From: Notamacropus eugenii
Taxonomy: Eukaryota; Chordata; Mammalia; Diprotodontia; Macropodidae
Assembly: GCF_028372415.1 (NCBI RefSeq)
Contig: NC_092875.1
Location: 147,592,856 to 147,656,855 of the forward strand
Length of the DNA: 64,000 bases
Direction: 5' to 3'
In this document: in pieces, positions 35,735 to 47,184 of the stretch
Numbering within the stretch: the first letter of the stretch is position 1
Layout: every line of letters starts with the position of its first letter
Position numbers and translations under genes: made by a program
The notes under the pieces: generated by a model
Database searches by the model: none
Told to the model about the DNA's origin: nothing
The model's input: the letters and a program-made list of their open reading frames with translations, nothing else

Positions 35735-36640
35735 GCAATCCTGTTACACCTTTCTAGTTACCACAGTGGCTTTTGTACACCTCATTCCTCTTCAAACTTC
35801 CCATGGCTTACACTCCTACCACCTCTCAGCAGAGAACCTTGCCTCATACTTTACTGAAAACATCTAAGATCATTTAAGAAGCTCAGCCTCTTATCCCTTA
35901 CTCATTTCACATTACTAGGATGATTTCCACTACTGTCTCCTCCTTCACCTATATGACATGAAGTAGCCGTTTTCTTTGTAAAGACAAACATCCATACTTG
36001 CACAAGTGATCCCACTGCGCCTCAACTTCTCCAGCACATTATCCCTCTATCATTCCTCACTAATCTTTAATGTTTCCCTATCTCTTGGCTGTTTCCTGTG
36101 GCTTACAAATAAACCATTGCCTTTGCCTGTCTTTAAAAAATTCGCACTTGATCCATCCATCTCTGCTAACTATTGGCCTAGATCTCTCCTACCTTTCATG
36201 GATAAATACAGTGAGAAAGTCAACTACATGGTTGGTCCCTCCACTTTCTTTCCTCTTATTTTCATCTCTCTACAGTTTGGCTTGTGGCCTCTTCAATAAA
36301 ACTGCTCTCTCCAAAGTCTCTTAATTTCCAACCCTAATAGCCTTTTCTCAATCCTCATCCTTCCTGACTACTTCTGTGCTCTCCTCACAATGGAAGCACA
36401 CTTCACTCTTGCTGTCTCTTCCTTTAATTGGTCAGCTCCTCCCAGAACCTTTGTTTTAAGGAAAGTACTCAGGTCATCCATGCCTCTGTTCCTCTCCCAG
36501 CTCCAATCCTGACTGTCCTTCAGTTATTATAAGAATATAAGCTCCCTGAGAACATGAACTTTCTTTCAGCTTATATTTGTGTTCCCAGAACTTAACACAG
36601 TGCCTGGAACAGAGTAAGAGCTTAATAAATCCTTACTGAC
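35735..36640 (+). mobile_element. L2 LINE with complete 3' tail
   Basis: TCTTCAAACTTCCCATGGCT and GACTGTCCTTCAG-type blocks, ending AACACAGTGCCTGGAACAGA...CTTAATAAATCCTTACTG. Pyrimidine-rich and frame-broken. Confidence 0.8.
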
Positions 36641-36644
36641 GTGA

Positions 36645-37085
36645 CCCCTCTGCATAATCCAAGACTGTCAATCACTCTCTTCCTTCTTGGTTTTCATGAC
36701 ACTGCTCTGTCCTAGATCTCCCCCTACCTGTCTCACCACTCCTTCTCAGTCTCCCATCACTAGAGCTTGATCCAGACTGCAACCACTATGTTCGGGTGTC
36801 TCCCAAAGCTCTATTGTAGGTCCTTCTCCCCCCACCCCCACTCCCCACTGCTCCATACTATTTCACTTGGTGATCTCATCAGATCCCACGGGTTCACACA
36901 CTATTTCTATGCAGGTGATGCTTACCTCGTTATCCAGTCCTAACCTCTCTCTCTTGACCCTCAATCACACATCTCCAATAGAGCCTACTGGGCATCTCAA
37001 ACTGGATATACTGCAGCATGTTTGAAATAGAACACAATGTCTTTCCCATTCATCACTTTTCTCTTCCTAACGTGCCTATTACTAG
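36645..37085 (+). mobile_element. L2 LINE ORF2 fragment
   Basis: Directly after the preceding L2 tail: ACTGTCAATCACTCTCTTCC, GGTTTTCATGACACTGCTCT, CACTTGGTGATCTCATCAGA, CTATTTCTATGCAGGTGATG and GGGCATCTCAAACTGGATAT, collinear with the L2 reverse-transcriptase region. Confidence 0.8.
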
Positions 37086-37214
37086 TTATTTTATCTACTT
37101 ACACGACAGTGCATAGAACATTAAATATAAAAAAAGAAAATCAAGATAGCGACTTATTCCCCAGACCATTTCTAGCTGATCCCCACTAAACAAGAGGAAA
37201 ATATCTTTAAAAAT

Positions 37215-37410
37215 AACAAAAATATAGCATTATTGTAAGATTTGCAAAGTGACTTAGATACATTATCTTATTTGGTCCTCACAACTACCCTGTGAGGCAA
37301 GTCTTAGATGTATTACCCTCATTTTACAAATAAGAAAATGTTAAGTTTAAATCTATCTTGCCTGACTTTCAAATTCAGTGTTCGTTCCTCCACTGTACAC
37401 TGAATGTCTA
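37215..37410 (-). mobile_element. MIR-type SINE, minus strand
   Basis: AGATTTGCAAAGTGACTTAG, TTATTTGGTCCTCACAACTACC, CATTTTACAAATAAGAAAAT. It lies close to the exon 10 donor. Confidence 0.65.
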
Positions 37411-37571
37411 AATAGACTTCATCTTGGTTAATCTTTTCAGTAAATCATACACTAAATAAATAAATACTCAAAGAACATATCTTAAACAAATAAAACCTAA
37501 GTTTTGGTTTCTCTTTAGGTTAAAGCACAGTATAACATCTTTTCTCATTTTGGATCATAAAATTCACATAC

Positions 37572-37665
37572 AAACTGCTTTTTCTTGTCAGTGCAGAGCC
37601 TGGTCATCTCCTCTTTGTCTGCTTTCATTTCCTCTTCATTATACTGAAAATCACGGACAATGAAC
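37572..37665 (-). CDS. ATP6V1C1: ATP6V1C1 exon 10: residues 246-276
   Basis: The 94-nt exon starts with G finishing Lys245 and encodes [20 protein letters not shown] then [11 protein letters not shown], with a GTATGT donor in phase 0. It covers the end of the head domain and the charged return strand. I recall NRLS in human, where this copy reads TRLC, a small lineage difference. Confidence 0.97.
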
Positions 37666-37747
37666 CTGAAGTTGAAAAAAGAAAAGAACTGTCCACGCTG
37701 TGCAGAGATACTGTAACAGATAAAAGCAACAAAAGAAATGCTCTTAC

Positions 37748-37840
37748 TTGTTTTCTCTGGCTTTGTGCCTGAAGTCGTCCACTGCCTTTCTAAACAAGGT
37801 AACATTGCACAGGTAACTATCTTGGTCCTCTGAAAGAACT
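37748..37840 (-). CDS. ATP6V1C1: ATP6V1C1 exon 9: residues 215-244
   Basis: The 93-nt exon encodes [20 protein letters not shown] then [10 protein letters not shown], plus AA of Lys245. The acceptor is TTCCCTTTAG and the donor GTAAGA. It is in the head domain. It is followed by the shortest intron of the gene, only 82 bp (37666-37747). Confidence 0.97.
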
Positions 37841-39189
37841 CTAAAGGGAAAAAAAAATCAGCTAAGAGACTGAGTTTCAGTCATGAGTCCAGTACTCTGC
37901 CTTACCACAGACAGGTCATCTTTGCTTTTATTATGTCTTCCCTTCTGGATTTAGCATTTGGAAATAGCAGTGACAAGAACAGTGGAGGTCATTTAGTCCA
38001 AGCTACTTTACTCTGTAACATTTCCTATCCAGAAATCCTAATGCCAGAAACTTCAAATCAAACCTCAAAAAGTTTATCTTCTCACATGCATTAAGCAACT
38101 ACCTGAATCATGTAGATTAACTGGATCCCAAGTGAAATCCTATTCTGATGCAGCTTTATGTAATGAAGGCGACATAGGGTCATCCATGATCTAGACTGGC
38201 CCAGATCAGGAAATCACAAACTCAGGGAGGTCTTAGACCACACTGGGAAGGCTTCAGTTTTGGGCCTACTGCAGCACTTTATTTCTATTTTCTAAAGAAC
38301 AAGTTAAGTTCAGAGAGGTTCAAGACCAGGCTGGGCAGTCATGAAAATTCTTGACAATCATCTACTAGGATACAGTCAGGCTCCTATCTTCAAAAATGGA
38401 AGAAATGTTTCTTTGGATGGAACCATATATTCTTGAATAAACAAATGGAAAACTCCAAGTGATACAGTATATTACACAGCAGAAGTGAGAAGGCTCTGGC
38501 GATGTTGTGAGGTCATTAAATTTATTTCCAGAATCCTCCTTCTTGAGAACTATCCTCTAATAGTCCAAAGCCAACCTATTTCCTCATGCTGTACACCAAC
38601 TGCTCAGAGATATGGATAGTTTTTCCTGAGTTAGTCCTATCCTGTCTGGAGGGTTTCAAACCCCACACTTCAAACTTTTCCATTTCTACTGCTCTATTCA
38701 AAATTAACCTGACCCTCCTTAGTTATGAAGTTATTATCTTCATGTTATTGGTTACAGCATATATTTGTATTTTACAAAGGACCTTCAGTGCCTTAATCCA
38801 GAGAAGTAACTGGTATCATGTAAGGCACCATAGCAAAACCAAAATGAATCAAACCAGTAAAGTTATCACCCCATCTGGTAAGTGCTCTTGATTAAGAAAT
38901 GAAAGTGAATCTAATTCCTCAGAAATAATCAGCTGCTCTAAAACCAACCTCTGGTAATTATATCAGCTAAATACATTTTAAGGCTTCTAAGCAATTCTAT
39001 TTTTTTTTTGTTTTAAGAAAACATTAAATGGGAAAAGCAGATAAATGGTATATTACCAAGTCATCTTAGATCCAAAAGGAGCCTCCAGTTGGCTAACAGA
39101 ACCTATGGAGGGACTTACTAAGGGAGCTGGAAAAGAAGGGTAATCTGTGCACACCAACTCTCAGTCACCTTGAGGATCAAAGGATTTAA

Positions 39190-39445
39190 CACTGAGACAG
39201 CTCAGAGAAATCATCTAATCTACCTCCATCCCTCATTGTATAGATAAGGTTAGACTCAGAGATGATAAGTAACTTGGCCAAGGTCACAGGGATGAGAGCA
39301 TAGATCTAGAGCTGAAAAGGACTAGAGATGATGAAATGAGGCCCAGAGGAGGTAAGTGACTTACCTAAGGTAACACAGGTAGCACCAGAGGGGTGGGATT
39401 CAGAACCAAGTTCTCTGAATACAAACCCAGGGTTCCTTCTTCTAT
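39190..39445 (-). mobile_element. MIR-type SINEs, minus strand
   Basis: Two overlapping MIR-like tracts: CTTGGCCAAGGTCACAGGGA at about 39273 and AATGAGGCCCAGAGGAGGTAAG at about 39335. Confidence 0.6.
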
Positions 39446-39986
39446 TACTACTATTTTAAAGAGGAGATCTATTTCTTGCCCCCCCCCCTCCAGAAAGTAA
39501 GAGAAAATAGAACTGAATCTAAATATACCTTATGCATTTGTTTGCATTCATAGAATTTGCAAATTAGTGTCTCATAGGTGGCTTACAATTTTCAGTAATC
39601 TGGTGACTGTTAAAGATTGTCAGATTGTAGTCTTTTCATTTAAATAATTGTAGGTTGACTCACTAAAGGACTGTCATGTGAGTCTTCTATTACTGTTCAC
39701 ATCAAGTCTTCATGTGCATAAGTTTGGGGGATTTTTGCTCTTAAGAACGGTTCTGAACAAAATGCTTTAAGTCTAAATTTTTAGTGTCTTTTGCTTGATA
39801 AACATTGCTCAAGTTTTTATGTAAATGTATGCATGCCATAAATTTTCCTCTATTCTTATTCATTTTCTATGTTGTGCTTTTAAAAATAAATTAGGTATAA
39901 TAAATACGCCTAACATGCTTCTTTAAAAAAAATAGAACCAAGCTACTGTAATGTTTTTATTTAACTAATCAACAAGATCAAACTAG

Positions 39987-40134
39987 TATTTGTATGGTAT
40001 TAGAACAATCCTTAGCAAAATCATTCCATACAACAATGTAATTGCTATCTCCAAGTTTCTGCAGATCATGTTACTAGTTTGATCTTGTTGTATGGAATGA
40101 TTTCGCTAAGGATTGTTCTAATACCATACAAATA
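39987..40134 (+). repeat. 50-bp near-perfect inverted repeat with crossing 19-bp repeat
   Basis: Arms 39987-40036 and 40085-40134 are reverse complements at 49 of 50 positions, with 48 bp between them. A second perfect inverted pair of 19 bp, 39970-39988 and 40072-40090, crosses the first: its right copy lies mostly in the loop of the main hairpin. No terminal motif of a known MITE was recognised. It lies in intron 8 of ATP6V1C1, about 370 bp from the exon 8 acceptor. Confidence 0.9.
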
Positions 40135-40503
40135 TTCAATTTACAGGAAAAATGCAAAATTTCTTAAATGCTAACATGCAGTAATATCCAGCAATTGCTC
40201 TCACTTTCACTAAAGTTTCATGTGTCAATGCCTTAATATGACATGGAAGCAACCCTCAGTTCTCCAAGATTATGCCACAGAATTCAAGCTCTGGAAGGTC
40301 CTAATATATAAGAAAGACCTTGATAAAGCAAAAAATTTATCTTTGTCATCCAAGGACCACCGTAGCAAAGTTCAGAAAAGCTCATTACCAGTGGTGGCCA
40401 TCATATGATTAATTTTCTAGCCACAGCATACAGAGGGGTTGGATTATGCAAACTATATTCACAAAATCAAGAATCCTTAAAAAGCAATGCAATAAGAACT
40501 TAC

Positions 40504-40572
40504 TTGCTAGACCTTGGGACTACCATCTCAGCCAATGTTTCATACTGCTTTACCCAGTCATTGTGGTTTAAC
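40504..40572 (-). CDS. ATP6V1C1: ATP6V1C1 exon 8: residues 192-213
   Basis: The 69-nt exon encodes [20 protein letters not shown] then SS, plus AA of the split residue 214. The acceptor is TTTTTTGCAG and the donor GTAAGT, the consensus. It is in the head domain. Residue 214 reads Lys (AA|A) here, where I remember Asn in human C1. Confidence 0.95.
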
Positions 40573-41369
40573 CTGCAAAAAAGCATGCAGCAAATATTGG
40601 AAAAGAGTAAAAAAATCCCTACTTCAAAACAAATCTATAAAGTAATTCATTATAAGTGTCTAAAAAATTCTTAGAGATATAAAGAACACTTATGTTCCTT
40701 AATGCCTAAAACCTACTTTACTAAGAAAGTTTTCTAGCAAAAATGAACTTCATCAAATACATTAAGAGAACTTACTCCTAAATTTCATGTTTCAAAAACA
40801 GGTGTCACAGAACTAAGTTTATAAAGAAAAGATGGAAAGTACGCATTTTCAATGACTTTAATCTTATTTTCTAACTGTGCTTCATTTAAGCTAAAGTAAC
40901 TACACATCAATAATACCATTTTCTTTCAGTTGTTTTTTTGGGAGGCTGGGAAAATCTATATTTAATATATAGATAATATATATAAAATATATATTTAAAA
41001 CAAAGAACATTAAGGTTATGTAGATTAAGTGAAAAAAGACTGTCACTTCATGAAATATTGTTCAATTTCCTCTGGAGGTCATGTTTTTGTTGTTTCTGAT
41101 AAAAAGGAGACTAACTATACTTCTGACCCTCAAGAGGCAAAATTATAGGTATAGACTAATTTGCTAACTGCAGTGCCTCTGAATCCTGTTGTCAATTAAG
41201 GAGTATAAAATACTACCAAAAAAAACAAAACTTCTCCTAGCCTTAATGGCAAAAACTATATGTGATTTAACAATTCAGTTAAGAAAAGCACATATTTATA
41301 AAGCAAGATTAAGTTATAAATGCTCTGGTCATACAATTGACAGTATTTTTATACATTATATACCATAAG

Positions 41370-41510
41370 CAAGAGGCAGTATGGCACAGTAGATAGACAT
41401 GGCCTCTAAGCCAGAAAAATGTGAGTTCAAGTTCCATCACATCCTGCAAGTTACTGAACTTCTCATTTCTTCAGGGCTCTAAGGTACAGAGAAGGTACTT
41501 ACCTGCATTA
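41370..41510 (+). mobile_element. MIR/Mar-type SINE
   Basis: GAGGCAGTATGGCACAGTAG, AAAATGTGAGTTCAAGTTCC and CAAGTTACTGAACTTCTCAT, in intron 7. Confidence 0.6.
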
Positions 41511-42451
41511 TAGGCTACCTATGCTGATGAAATCACAGATCTCGCCCTTAACTCTACTATACACATGACACATGCAGAAAAAAGAGACATAAGACCTTAA
41601 CTGGGATTAGTGCTGCTCTGATAAAAAAAAAAAAAAGTGATAGTCTTTGATCATGCAATTCTAAAAAAACAAAACTTTAATTTGTATAAATTGATGCTGA
41701 GTTCTGCAGCTACTCTCCCTGGGTAAAAATAAAACTACTTCCAGCCTGAGCAGCATTAAGAAGGCACTGGCAAACTCACTGTGGCTACCACCACTGTACA
41801 TTCCCTCTCTTCACCAGTAAGTATTAATCATCTGCATTGCTCGGAGCTTCCCTCTCACTAGATGACAATACGGGGCAGAAAGATAGGAAGCTCATTGCTT
41901 GGCAGTTCCCTCTTTATCCTGAACCTTGCAGATCTCATTATTGTAAGACCGCAGGGTAAAATACAGGAGCTAGTATAAAAACCTCTACTAAATCCCAATA
42001 CTACTTAGCTTTGCTTCAGATAACAGCTAAGTGTTGAAGGCAGGCTCATTTAGACTTCAACTAAACATTAGTTTGACATGTATCTCAGGCTGAAAGGGAC
42101 TTTCTTAAGACCCATCTCTTAATGTTAGGTATCTAAACCATCCTAACCTCAGGATTTCTTAGAAAACAAAATAACTTTCCTTGAAAATGTGAAAAGAATT
42201 TAGAAATCCAAACAAATTCTTCAGTACTTCTAAAAATATACATTTAAAATTATGTAAATGGACTATTTCAATTTATAACTAGTGTTTCCATCACAGATTC
42301 TACTGTGGTAGGCAATGTGAAAGAATCAAAGATAAAAACTTTTAGTTTTATGGACTCAGCAATCCAACAATTTCAAACTGGCATAAAGAAAAAAATGGAA
42401 CATTTTTCTTGCATTTTAAGAATTAAAACCTTCAGTGTCATGAGTACATAC

Positions 42452-42550
42452 TTTGGAACTACCACCAATAATGTGATGAGATACTCTGAATCAAGGACAA
42501 AGTCATCTTTCTTTACGATTTCCGCTAGGCTTCTAGTTAATAAACTTCCC
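42452..42550 (-). CDS. ATP6V1C1: ATP6V1C1 exon 7: residues 159-190
   Basis: The 99-nt exon encodes [20 protein letters not shown] then [12 protein letters not shown], plus AA of Lys191. The acceptor is TTCTACAG and the donor GTATGT. It is the start of the head domain, which contacts the E/G peripheral stalk in assembled V-ATPase. The exon is a multiple of three with matching phases, so skipping it would keep frame; I see no sign that it is skipped. Confidence 0.97.
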
Positions 42551-43497
42551 CTGTAGAAGAAAAAGGAGGATGGAAGAAGGGAGGAAAGAAGAGGAAACTA
42601 CAATTAAATTTGGAAACATGCACATATAAAACTCACAGAAATAAGGAAATAACATTGTTTATATTATTTACTGATACTGTGGTTAAGGTTTTATTGAAGC
42701 TATAGTTACTATTTTAATAAAGAGCAATTAGTGAAAATGTAGCCTGAGAATTACAAGTATGATAAAAAAATTTTTTTATCTCAGTATTCCTCTCAATTTT
42801 GTTTTTATTTTACCCTCTACTCTTCATTTGTACGAGGTATTCTATTGATTTAATAGGTGCTTCAAATTAAACATAGGTAGCTTTGTTTTTATAATACTTC
42901 ATCCCATAACATTTATGTAGTAAACACCAAAGCAAACATTTACAACATTTTTCCACCTCTAAAGCAAGGGTTAACTTTTTTTTTTAAGTTGTAGACCCTC
43001 TGGCAGTATGGTAAAGCCTATAGACTTCTCAGAACAAGGTTTCTAAATGCATGAAATGAAATGTATAGGATTACAGAAGAAATCAATTATACTTAAGTAT
43101 AGTTATTGCAGTATTTTTTTAAAATAAGTTTTAAAACCACAAGTTAGGAATTCCTGTTCTAAAGTGTATCTGCATACTCCATACTATTGCATCTTAGTCA
43201 ATTAATCCAATAAACAATTACATCCCATTTCAAATAATTCTTTAGTTCACATCTTTAAGTCTTTCAGTTATGGCTTTTCACTACTGAAGATTTCCTGATC
43301 TTTCCCTTCCACCAAAATTAACTATCTCATCTGCTGCACCTATTCATATAACTCAAGTCTACCAAGTCTTTAAAATAACAATCACACTCACAGCACACAC
43401 AAATAAAGGTTAAAAAAATAAAGACATACTTCATTGCAAAAAATCTTCATTCATAAAAGCACTAAACTGTCTTACTGGTTATTTGTCTTACAAAAGA

Positions 43498-43511
43498 ATT
43501 CCTCATTTTAT
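43498..43511 (+). repeat. Target-site duplication, left copy (7SL retrocopy)
   Basis: ATTCCTCATTTTAT matches 12 of 14 bases with the copy at 44062-44075 on the other side of the 7SL retrocopy. That is the signature of LINE-driven retroposition. Confidence 0.65.
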
Positions 43512-43528
43512 TATTACTATTATTTTTT

Positions 43529-44061
43529 AAAAGACTGGGTCTTTCTGTCTCACCCAGTCTGGAAGCACACAGGTTACTAGAAACCTGATCTTTCTCACAT
43601 CAGCATGGAGCTTTGATCTATTTGATTTCTGACTTGAGTCAATTTGTCCTTTTTTAGGCAACTGGGTGGGCAGTTAGGTGGCAAAGTGGATAGAGCACTG
43701 GATTTGGAATTAGGAAGAGTCATCTTCCTGAGTTCAAATCTGGCCTCAGAACCTTATTAGCTGTTTGACCCCGGGCAAGTAACTTAACCCTATTTACCTC
43801 TATTTCCTCAGTCTCCTGAGCTGGAGAAGGAAATGGCAAACCACTCCGGTATCTTTGTCAAGAAAATCCCAAAAGGGGGTCAGAAAGAATCAGACTTGAC
43901 TGAAATGACTGAACAACAACAAAGGCCCCTTTTCCTGGGGGTTCACCATGCCAATGCTGAACTTAATGCAGAGACACAATCAGCTTAGCCCACTGAAGTT
44001 CAGAACACCTGAACTGATTGAAATTGGCAAGGATAATAGGCATGAACTACTGCATTCAGCC
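43529..44061 (-). pseudogene. RN7SL: 7SL (SRP) RNA retrocopy, split by a WSINE
   Basis: On the minus strand, 44061 down to 43921 and then 43667 down to about 43529 match 7SL RNA from its 5' end to its 3' end. Visible landmarks are the GGCTGAATGCAGTAGTTCATGCCT-type Alu-domain head, CTGCATTAAGTTCAGCATTGGCATGGTGA, GTTGCCTAAAAAAGG in the S domain, CATGCTGATG, and the 3' CCAGACTGGGTGAGACAGAAAGACCC. About 8-bp-scale differences and small indels show it is old. A T-rich run at its low-coordinate end is the former A tail, and 14-bp imperfect duplications flank it. The 253-bp insert 43668-43920 is a plus-strand WSINE. The element is intronic and not expected to be a working SRP RNA gene. Confidence 0.88.
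43668..43920 (+). mobile_element. WSINE/WALLSI-type SINE inside the 7SL copy
   Basis: Head GGGCAGTTAGGTGGCAAAGTGG with a tRNA-like A-box region, B-box-like GAGTTCAAATC, CTGTTTGACCCCGGGCAAGT, then GAGAAGGAAATGGCAAACCACTCC and the tail ACTGAACAACAAC. It is nearly full length at 253 bp. It interrupts the 7SL retrocopy between its S-domain and Alu-domain halves and is therefore younger. Confidence 0.9.
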
Positions 44062-44075
44062 ATTTCTCACTTTAT
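44062..44075 (+). repeat. Target-site duplication, right copy (7SL retrocopy)
   Basis: ATTTCTCACTTTAT begins at the base after the 7SL 5' end and matches 12 of 14 bases with 43498-43511. Confidence 0.65.
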
Positions 44076-44443
44076 AAGAAATTATACTTATAGGAGTCAT
44101 TTAAGTGGCATATACTCCCTGTATATTTAAAACATTTATTAAAATTCAATAGATACATTAAGTTTTCAGCGACAATAAGTGCAGTTTACCTGTAAAATCT
44201 TTATAATCCCTGACTTTAAAGATATTATTTAAACAAGAAACATAAACCTTACCTTCATCTCTTTTAGCTTTTCTGAATTCTGTAAAAAAATTCTCTCAAT
44301 AAGTTTTCTATATTAGTCAAAATAACATCATTTTGCTAATGAAAATATGAAAACTGAGCTTACTGTAGAGTGACCATGTCTATTTCAATACTCTGTGTAA
44401 TACTCCAATAGTTTACATTCAAATAAAGAACGGGTAGGCTTAC

Positions 44444-44535
44444 GCATTCTTTCTTTCCAAATTCTGAAGACTGCCTTTCAGATTATTATATGCAGACGCT
44501 CGTGCTTTCAAGTCATTGTCAATTTGATTTACTCC
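44444..44535 (-). CDS. ATP6V1C1: ATP6V1C1 exon 6: residues 128-157
   Basis: The 92-nt exon encodes [20 protein letters not shown] then [10 protein letters not shown], plus GC of split Ala158. The acceptor is TTTTTAAAG and the donor GTAAGC. The long helix ([21 protein letters not shown]) corresponds to the neck linking foot and head domains in subunit C structures. Confidence 0.96.
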
Positions 44536-45114
44536 CTTTAAAAATCAAATAGAAAAAAAAAGTTGAAATTTAATCAGCAAATCTCTTATTTTCACACCTA
44601 AGTACCATTAAAGAATTTGGAGCCTGACACATGGTTTTGTCTTAAACAGAAATACTGAGATACTGTTATTCCATAAACAAAATGGACATTTCATTTCATA
44701 TAATTTTAAAAGAGTATTATTAGCTGAAAGTTACTAAAAGGTAAGATAAAAAATCACTTAGAAAAATTCTGTCATAATCATACACTATTATTGCCATCAA
44801 GTTACCTCAGAATACGGTTTCAATGAAATTGGGAAAGTACAGTTAAGTGCCATTTGCAAATGTCACAAAAATGATTTAAGTTTGTCCCAGAGTGAATGCA
44901 AAATCGTGGGGGGAAAAACACAAGTAGACAACTCATCTGACCACCAAGGTATGACTCACAGATCATGTGACATCATTCCACCATTACAATTTTAGCAAAA
45001 GAACAAATGTACTTTGGTCACTTAAATCAGATAGAAGGAAAAAAATCATACAATAGGACTGCATTTTCAAAACTAGTCAGTAATGGATACATTCTAAAAT
45101 GAACTACACATCTA

Positions 45115-45210
45115 TGTGACTCAGTTTCCTCATTTTGCAAAATGAGGCAGGCAGCCTCAATGTTCTCTAAACTCTTATCATTCTATCCTAATCAGACACA
45201 AGTCTTCCAA
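45115..45210 (+). mobile_element. MIR-type SINE tail
   Basis: GTGACTCAGTTTCCTCATTTTGC, CAAAATGAGGCAGGCAGCCT and CTTATCATTCTATCC. Confidence 0.55.
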
Positions 45211-45214
45211 TTAT

Positions 45215-47085
45215 GACAAGTCATTAATAAGTGAAGTCAGCCACCTTTCTCCTTTTCCTTTGATGTCAGTAATTGCCAGCCTCTGAAATGCCTAAACGTC
45301 CTGGCTCTAACACAAAAACAGAAAGTTCCTGCCACTGCTTTCAACAACACACTGGGGTTCAGCATTCAAAGAGAAGATTTATTTCTATTATCTTCTATGC
45401 AAGAGAAAGGAGGGTGTCCAATATACCTGTGGTAACCAGATATTGATAGGCCTGTGGTCATGATTACAGTTGTTCTCCAGAATTCTACTTTTAATTTACA
45501 GCAAGTTTTATTTTTCCTACTTTGTAGCTATTACCAAATTTAGACTCTACTGACTACTATGATAATAAATATGAAATTTTCTACAAACAATCCCTATCCT
45601 GGATGTTTTCATAAGCTAAAAATAGGCCAAATTTAACAAGTTCCTTATGTAATCATTAAGAAAAATACTTAAGCATTCTATTAAAATTGCTTTAAATGAC
45701 CTGAACTTTGCATCATTCATATGCGAAAAACAAAGTTTTTCCAACATGGATTTTATCAAATTAAGAGATCTATCACTTTGAATTTAATCCTAGTCAATAT
45801 TCCTGAAGGAAAAAAAAAAAACCCACTAAATGCTAGAATGGCCCCAGTAAGGAGGGTTTAAAAACAAACACAGCTTTTTCCAACAAGCCATAAATTTGTT
45901 TCCAACTTTGTCTAAAATCCTAATTTCCCACTATGGTATCCTAAGGTTCAACTGGGTACAATTATAAGTTTGCAAGTAGATTTAATGCTTCAAGAGCATT
46001 GAGTAAGATAGACCAAATGATCCCAATCGCAAAAAGCTGATTCAAGTCTACCAAAATTTGGTTCTTGAAGCATTATGCCCCCTTGTTATTATCTCTTTTC
46101 TTTATTCAATTATATAAATTTTCCCACCTTAATTAAACATTACATTATGGTAACCAAAGAGAAAACTGGCACATAAAAAAAATCCTCCACCCCTAATTTT
46201 GTTTGGTTTTCAACTTTATTAAAAGGTTTTTCTTTGGCATATTTACCTGTTGGATTATGTGTCTCTCAAGCTGATAACAAAATCTGCTTCATATCCTGGG
46301 TTAAACAGGCGCCAAAATAGAAGTATGATAAGGAGAAGCAATTTGGGAGACAAATTTGCCACGAATAGTTCACAAAGTGAATAATTCACATAGAAATAGC
46401 AGACTTGATTATAGAGGGAGGTATCTATTTTCATGTGTTATAAAGTGCCTCTTCAAATATAGTATGGTCTTATGTAAAGAAAATGCTAACTTATTATTAT
46501 TGACACATAAGGGACCTCTTTTAGATGAAACATTAAACTGTCCATTTTTACTAAAATGGTAAGGGAACTTGAGTTAAATTCTTCTTGATTCCTGATTTCA
46601 TTTACATTCAATTGAACAGGATCCCATACAACAGAACTTAATAGGAGCAAGGCAAGCAAGGACCATCAATCAAGGTTAATTTAGATCCTAACTAAAGTCA
46701 AATTGTTCAGGTCATTCAACATGGCAAAAAATGAACCAGTTCTTAACTACCTTCCTCACTGCAATTTCTGAAGGAATCTTCTGGGAAACCACTTATTCTA
46801 GAGACAATTTTAGTAATATTCATTCACATGTTTTAAACATTTCTTAGGCTTTAGCTGGTAATTTGCAATAGAAGTAAAAATTACACTTACCATGAAGCCT
46901 GACTAAACACAGGAAAAGTGTATTTTTATGTACTTTCATGTGGTGAAATAAAAATATAATTGGTATTTAGTTATAATGTTACTTAGCATTTCAATCAGTG
47001 GCATAAGCAAACTAATTTGGCAAAAAGGTACCACAGTCATCTACGTAATAAACAAAAGTTTTAAAGTCTTGTCTCTACTCTGATC
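45215..47085. other. Intron 5, mostly without recognised elements
   Basis: AT-rich intronic DNA. No repeat or ORF with support beyond short chance frames. Confidence 0.5.
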
Positions 47086-47089
47086 TTAC

Positions 47090-47184
47090 CTTGGCAATTA
47101 TTTCAGAAATGTTTTTCAGAGACTGCTTAATCGGATACTTGGCCATATCCCACTGGAACCTTGTTATATATGTAACCAAGTCAA
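47090..47184 (-). CDS. ATP6V1C1: ATP6V1C1 exon 5: residues 97-127
   Basis: The 95-nt exon begins with TT finishing Val96 and encodes [20 protein letters not shown] then [11 protein letters not shown], with a GTAAGA donor in phase 0. The FQWDMAKYP segment is strongly conserved in subunit C across eukaryotes. It sits near the passage from foot to neck in the known yeast structure (family knowledge, approximate). Confidence 0.97.

Noticed and set aside
43668..43760. tRNA-like A and B boxes
   Set aside because: They belong to the head of a WSINE; no cloverleaf or CCA-compatible acceptor stem.
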